A model generated the notes under the pieces. It made no database searches and was not told the origin of the DNA. It worked only from the letters and a program-made list of their open reading frames with translations. Shown here piece after piece: positions 47,258-50,762 of a stretch of DNA of 50,762 nt. Positions within the stretch are counted from its first letter, which is position 1; the number at the start of each line of letters is the position of its first letter. This DNA is from Oscillospiraceae bacterium (GTDB lineage: Bacteria; Bacillota; Clostridia; Oscillospirales; Ruminococcaceae), in assembly GCA_017436125.1 (NCBI GenBank), contig JAFSDS010000068.1:1-50762 (forward strand). The letters are read 5' to 3'. The translations under genes were made by a program, and so were the position numbers.

Positions 47258-47695
47258 TTATTCCGCCGGAGTTTCCTCAACTTTTTCGATAATCGCAGGT
47301 TCTGCGGTTTCAACAACAACGCTGTCGCCTTTTTTCTTGTTAACAAGGCCGGAAATAGTGTCGATAGCATCCGGAACCATGTTTGCAATGCGCTCTGCAA
47401 CGTTGTTTTTATCGGCAATCTGGATCATACGGACGCTTTCGCCCTTAAGTACAAGGAAAGCAACAGGCTGGATGGTAACGCCGCCGCCGGTTCCGCCGCC
47501 GAACATTTCCTTCGGGCTTGCGGAGGGAAAATCGCTTCCGCCGCAGCCAAATCCGACGCTTACTTTGGAAACGGGAATAATGGTAGTTCCGTCCTGAGTA
47601 TAGATAGGTGCACCGATGATGGAGTTGGAATCCACCATTCCCTTTACCTTTTCAAGGGAAATATTTATCATTCCTTCAAGATTTTTTTCGCTCAT
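47258..47695 (-). CDS. gerW: Sporulation protein GerW (YtfJ)
   Basis: 145 residues. GerW/YtfJ is a spore protein required for normal germination in Bacillus. The Gly-rich core is typical: VSKVSVGFGCGGSDFPSA followed by EMFGGGTGGGVTIQPVAFLV. The N-terminal helix SEKNLEGMINISLEKVK is also conserved. A Glu- and Val-rich tail (about 120-145) is variable. The start ATG has AAGGAGAG upstream and it begins 2 bp after the DUF2953 gene; in Bacillus ytfI (DUF2953) and ytfJ are adjacent too. It marks the organism as an endospore-former or a descendant of one. Confidence 0.95.
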   Translation of the reverse strand: MSEKNLEGMINISLEKVKGMVDSNSIIGAPIYTQDGTTIIPVSKVSVGFGCGGSDFPSASPKEMFGGGTGGGVTIQPVAFLVLKGESVRMIQIADKNNVAERIANMVPDAIDTISGLVNKKKGDSVVVETAEPAIIEKVEETPAE

Positions 47696-47697
47696 TT

Positions 47698-48363
47698 TCA
47701 GATACTCTCCTTTGCCTTTATGTTCTGCCGCGGTTTTGCGGACCCATGCTTAGGTTTATTTTTTGCGCTTTTAATAAGGTCGCCGAGAAAAACAAAAGCC
47801 ATCCTCAAAGCGCCTATAATTACGATAAGCGGGTTGAATTCTATATCAGCGCCGCCGTAAATTTCGTCTTTTTCACAAATAAAATCCGGAAAAACACGGA
47901 TTTTTGCTTTTTCAATTTTCATAAGATTTCTGAAAAATCCAAGAACGCCGGAAAGCCATGCGCAAACTCTTCCGTATTTTATGCCGCATTCCGCCGCATC
48001 CTCTCCTCCAACTCTCCAGTAAAGTTCAATTCTATGAAATCTTATGTTCCGAAGAATCATTTTTGCGCCGGGACCGTATTTTTTGACCGCATCAACTATC
48101 ATATCGACAATTTCCTCAACGGTCATTTTCCGTTTTTCTTTTTTCGGCTCTTTTGGCGTTTCTTCGGTTTTCGGTTTTTCTTCCTTTGGCTTTTCTTCTT
48201 TTTTCTTTTTTTCCTTCATGGGGATTATCTGAAACTTAAGGAAAAAAAGACATCTTATTTTAAGTGAAAAATCTTCTTTATACCTTGCTTCTGCATGAAC
48301 GGGAATCATCAGAATGCCAAGTATAAAAAGGATTATTCCAAAAAAAATCAGCCATCCCGTCAT
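47698..48363 (-). CDS. DUF2953 protein (YtfI-like)
   Basis: 221 residues. One N-terminal membrane helix (about 3-22) precedes a Lys/Glu/Pro-rich linker (about 50-80, EEKPKEEKPKTEETPKEPKK) and a DUF2953 domain of about 120 residues (HRIELYWRVGGEDAAECGIK, then GGADIEFNPLIVIIGALRM). In Bacillus the relative YtfI lies next to YtfJ, as here. No enzyme activity is known. The start ATG at 48363 has AAAAGGGGG upstream. A short second hydrophobic segment lies near 185-200. Confidence 0.9.
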   Translation of the reverse strand: MTGWLIFFGIILFILGILMIPVHAEARYKEDFSLKIRCLFFLKFQIIPMKEKKKKEEKPKEEKPKTEETPKEPKKEKRKMTVEEIVDMIVDAVKKYGPGAKMILRNIRFHRIELYWRVGGEDAAECGIKYGRVCAWLSGVLGFFRNLMKIEKAKIRVFPDFICEKDEIYGGADIEFNPLIVIIGALRMAFVFLGDLIKSAKNKPKHGSAKPRQNIKAKESI

Positions 48364-48400
48364 GCTTTCGCCCCCTTTTCGATTTATAAAAAATCAAAAA

Positions 48401-48985
48401 TCAGTCATCAAAAAGCGACTGCTGATCCTCAAGTTCGCGGCTCGGCATTTTTTCCTCTACTTCCGCTTCATCCGCAACGGGCGGCATATCCTCAAGGGAT
48501 TCGAGCCCGAAGGAACGAAGGAAAAGCGGAGTTGTTTTATACGCGATGGGGCGTCCCGGAAGATCAAGTCTTCCCGCCTCTTCGATAAGACCTTTTTCAA
48601 CAAGGGTGGAAATAACACCGGAGGAATCTACCCCACGGACCTGCTCCGCAAAAGCCCTTGTTACCGGCTGGTTATATGCGATGATCGCAAGGACCTCAAG
48701 AGCCGCCTGGGAAAGGGGCGCATTGCGTTTTATTTCAAAAGCGCCGCGGATATAGGGTTCATATTCCGCTTTGGTGCAAAGCTGCCACTGAGTTTCAAGT
48801 CTGCGTACCTCAATGGAACCTTCAAATTTTTCATATTTTGTTTTAAGACTTTCAAGAACGGCCACAGCCGCATCTTCATCAAGTTCCATAGCCTCTGCAA
48901 CGGTTTTCTGATCAACCGGTTCGCCGCCTGCAAAAAGAATCGCTTCGGCTATTTTTTCATACTGTTCCAGCTGCAGTTTCGTCAC
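48401..48985 (-). CDS. scpB: Segregation and condensation protein B
   Basis: 194 residues. ScpB joins ScpA and SMC to compact and segregate chromosomes. Two winged-helix domains are recognisable: IAEAILFAGGEPVDQKTVAE near the start and AALEVLAIIAYNQPVTRAFA near 95-115, with GRPIAYKTTPLFLRSFGLES. An acidic tail follows. The start is uncertain: the GTG at 48985 directly abuts its purine-rich site (AAAGAGG), and a CTG at 48976 would have better spacing. It overlaps the scpA end by 29 bp, implying coupled translation. Confidence 0.95.
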   Translation of the reverse strand: MTKLQLEQYEKIAEAILFAGGEPVDQKTVAEAMELDEDAAVAVLESLKTKYEKFEGSIEVRRLETQWQLCTKAEYEPYIRGAFEIKRNAPLSQAALEVLAIIAYNQPVTRAFAEQVRGVDSSGVISTLVEKGLIEEAGRLDLPGRPIAYKTTPLFLRSFGLESLEDMPPVADEAEVEEKMPSRELEDQQSLFDD

Positions 48986-49712
48986 CCTCTTTCTGTTTTT
49001 TTCTTCTGCTGTCTTTATTGAGAACGACGGTTTCGTTATCGTCGCTTACGTTTATTCTTCCGTTTTTAACAAGCTCGAGTACCGCAAGAAACATTGCTAC
49101 GCTTTCGCTTCTGCTTGTTCCGGAAAAAAGTTCGTTCCATTTAAGCTTTGTGCGGCGGTAGAGGCGCTTTAAAAGGATTATCGCCCTGGAGGGTACCGAT
49201 ATCAGCTTTTTATGAACAACGCCGCTGAAGGCCTCCACAGGGGGCGGCAGCTTGCGCTGCTTTCTTCCCAAAGCGGAAAGATATGCTTTAAGAATATCCT
49301 CGGAGGGATGTACTCTTGCATAGGTGTTATCCGCTTCGATTTCCATGGGCTTTCTTGAAAAAATGCTGTTTCCGCAAAATCTTTTGCGAAAATATTCCGC
49401 AGCCTTTTTGCAAGCCTGATATTCGATAAGTTCTCCCTGAAGTTCCTGGCGAAGCTTTTCGCCCTCGTCGTCATAACGCGGAAGAAGCATTGCGGTTTTG
49501 ATATAAACAAGCCTTGCGGCCATTTCAAGAAATTCGGCGGCGCCGTCCATATCATCAAAGTTTTCAATATCTTTGATGGATTCCGTATACTGCTCAAGAA
49601 GTTCCGAAATGTTGATGTCGCATATATTCAGCTTGTGTTTCTGAATAAGAAAAAGCAGAAGGTCGAGGGGACCCTCAAACGCATCCAGCTTATAGTTAAG
49701 TTTTTCGCTCAA
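48957..49712 (-). CDS. scpA: Segregation and condensation protein A
   Basis: 251 residues. The kleisin subunit that bridges the two SMC heads. The N-terminal helical domain begins with YKLDAFEGPLDLLLFLIQKH, the family hallmark, and LLEQYTESIKDIENFDDMDG and AARLVYIKTAMLLP follow. The C-terminal winged helix is at about 185-235 (SVAMFLAVLELVKNGRINVS). The start is a TTG at 49712, preceded by TGGGGATAG at good spacing; no ATG fits. It lies 29 bp after the site-2 protease gene and overlaps scpB. Confidence 0.96.
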   Translation of the reverse strand: MSEKLNYKLDAFEGPLDLLLFLIQKHKLNICDINISELLEQYTESIKDIENFDDMDGAAEFLEMAARLVYIKTAMLLPRYDDEGEKLRQELQGELIEYQACKKAAEYFRKRFCGNSIFSRKPMEIEADNTYARVHPSEDILKAYLSALGRKQRKLPPPVEAFSGVVHKKLISVPSRAIILLKRLYRRTKLKWNELFSGTSRSESVAMFLAVLELVKNGRINVSDDNETVVLNKDSRRKKQKEGDETAAGTV

Positions 49713-49741
49713 AATTCTATCCCCAAATACTAAAATATAAA

Positions 49742-50425
49742 TCAGATGATAAAGGCGGTGATCCAGTCTATAGGTCTTGTAATATAATCCAGAAGGCTTG
49801 TCACAGCGCCGCTTACAAAACTAATGGGTCCGTCAAGAACACCGAACCAAAGCGCAACAAGAAGAACGATAAAAATAATGTTTTCATACTGCATTATCTT
49901 GAAATAAATGCGCTGCGGAAGAAAATAGGTGGCAATTCTCGAACCATCGAGAGGCGGTATCGGAATAAGGTTAAAAACCCCAAGGGTAATGTTGATGCTT
50001 ATCATATAAAGCAAAAAAGTCTGGACCGTTGCAATAAAAGCACCGGTTACACCAAGATAAACAGGAATATACGAAATTTTATAAAGTACCATGGAAACAA
50101 ACGCAAGACCGATGTTCGACATAGGACCCGCAAGGGACGAGATCATCATTCCCTTTTTCGGATTTTCAAAGTTAAGCGGGTTTATCGGAACAGGCCTTGC
50201 CCAGCCAAATCCGAAAAGGATTATGGCAATGGTTCCTATGGGGTCAAAATGCGCAAGAGGATTAAGGGTAAGTCTTCCCTGTCTTTCCGCGGTATAATCG
50301 CCCATTCTGTATGCGGCGTAGCCATGGGCACATTCGTGTATCGGAAGCGCAATAAGCGCAACAATAAGTCTTATTACAAGAAGATAAACAGCGGACTGTA
50401 TTCCGCCGGATAAAATCGCTGGCAT
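49742..50425 (-). CDS. Site-2 protease family (M50) membrane metalloprotease
   Basis: 227 residues with about six membrane segments. The zinc site is HECAH (31-35) in LPIHECAHGYAAYRMGD, and the third ligand is the Asp in NLIPIPPLDGSRI (about 152-164). It resembles the YwhC/Rip-type proteases that cut membrane proteins, not SpoIVFB. The substrate is unknown. The start ATG has AAGGAGA upstream. It is the first gene of the scpAB operon, a common order in Clostridia, and has a clear sigma-A promoter. Confidence 0.93.
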   Translation of the reverse strand: MPAILSGGIQSAVYLLVIRLIVALIALPIHECAHGYAAYRMGDYTAERQGRLTLNPLAHFDPIGTIAIILFGFGWARPVPINPLNFENPKKGMMISSLAGPMSNIGLAFVSMVLYKISYIPVYLGVTGAFIATVQTFLLYMISINITLGVFNLIPIPPLDGSRIATYFLPQRIYFKIMQYENIIFIVLLVALWFGVLDGPISFVSGAVTSLLDYITRPIDWITAFII

Positions 50426-50465
50426 TGTTTTTCTCCTTAAAAATAAACATAGTTAGTTATAATAT

Positions 50466-50494
50466 ATTATATAGTAAAATCCGGTTTATTACAA
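50466..50494 (-). promoter_or_regulatory. Sigma-A promoter of the M50-scpAB-gerW-rluB operon
   Basis: Minus strand TTGTAA (50489-50494), 17 bp, TATAAT (50466-50471). Confidence 0.75.
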
Positions 50495-50607
50495 GGGCGA
50501 AAAAGGTCGGTTTTGGCCAAAGGGCCGTAAATTTTTTGTTAACCGAAGATAAACCGCCGTTTATTATAAAAAATTCAAAATAATTTGGAAAAAATGCCGA
50601 TAAATAC

Positions 50608-50636
50608 TTGCTTTTTTCGTTAATGTTTGATATAAT
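50608..50636 (+). promoter_or_regulatory. Promoter of rpmB
   Basis: TTGCTT (50608-50613), 17 bp, TATAAT (50631-50636) with TGA extension, then AAAGGAGG before the ATG. Confidence 0.8.
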
Positions 50637-50676
50637 ACGAACGTTGACTTTCTGATAGAACAAAGGAGGTGCCACT

Positions 50677-50762
50677 ATGGCCAAATGTGATTTCTGCGGA
50701 AAAGGTGTTAGCTTTGGTATCAAAGTATCCCACTCCCACAGACGTTCCAACAGAACCTGGAA
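50677..50762 (+). CDS. rpmB: 50S ribosomal protein L28, N-terminal part (partial)
   Basis: The first 28 codons plus two bases are in the window. The N-terminus MAKCDFCGKGVSFGIKVSHS followed by HRRSNRTW is that of L28, in the form with a CxxC zinc half-site (CDFC). The start ATG at 50677 has AAAGGAGG 8 nt upstream and an extended -10 promoter. It is divergent from the M50 operon. The rest of the gene lies beyond the window. Confidence 0.96.
   Translation, partial: MAKCDFCGKGVSFGIKVSHSHRRSNRTW

Overview
The window looks like a chromosomal segment from an endospore-lineage member of the Clostridia, most like the Oscillospirales/Ruminococcaceae-type gut anaerobes. This rests on moderate AT-richness, strong AGGAGG ribosome binding sites, a GerW (YtfJ) sporulation gene, a site-2 protease/scpA/scpB/DUF2953/gerW/D,D-carboxypeptidase/rluB operon, a zinc-ribbon L28 and many XRE regulators with a C-terminal membrane part. 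No tRNA, rRNA, CRISPR array, insertion sequence or prophage was seen. The genus is inference.

Layout. 1-580: end of rplJ, then rplL with its terminator; no rpoB follows. 579-7755: an XRE regulator under a palindromic promoter, a small orphan ORF, a TetM-like ribosomal GTPase fused to a YacP/Rae1-type NYN nuclease domain, small exported or lipoprotein genes, and an operon of DUF3592, HD hydrolase and lipoprotein. 7727-12800: class II fructose-bisphosphate aldolase, an Ogg-type glycosylase, a regulatory-looking gap, a small membrane protein, a DUF985 cupin, a MATE exporter and another small membrane protein. 12807-14719: an ECF sigma factor with a sigma-type promoter in front of it and a translationally coupled probable anti-sigma factor. 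14718-19550: GNAT acetyltransferase, DUF2284 operon, BrkB-type membrane protein, and a divergent MerR-like/XRE regulator pair. 19554-23319: an operon of mrp, HD hydrolase and patB-type aminotransferase, diverging from a PfkB-family kinase. 23341-26322: methyltransferase plus a Nudix-DUF952 fusion, then an ADP-ribosylglycohydrolase with a DUF6508-like tail. 26321-30080: MFS transporter diverging from an XRE regulator with a repeat-rich C-terminus, and a YhbD-bactofilin operon with two near-identical operators.

30082-36853: an unrecognised protein, then xpt followed by a BMP-family lipoprotein, ABC ATPase and two permeases, which together form a purine salvage and nucleoside uptake locus. 36958-45250: an M23 peptidase with LysM and G5 domains, murA, walJ, rlmH, a type II topoisomerase A subunit, a small membrane protein, secG and a Nudix hydrolase. 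45256-50494 (minus strand): the chromosome segregation, sporulation and cell-wall operon from the M50 protease to rluB. 50608-50762: promoter and start of rpmB.

Start sites were chosen from Shine-Dalgarno spacing. At least nine genes appear to begin with TTG. Many promoters match sigma-A (TTGAAA/TTGACA, 17 bp, TATAAT), often with a TGn extended -10, and several carry palindromes that overlap the -10 element or the spacer. The observations most worth following are the GTPase-NYN fusion, the twin YhbD operators, the self-regulated sigma locus, a strongly over-represented 9-mer (TGAGCACCG), a cysteine cluster in the PfkB kinase, and a minus-strand terminator with no gene to terminate before secG.
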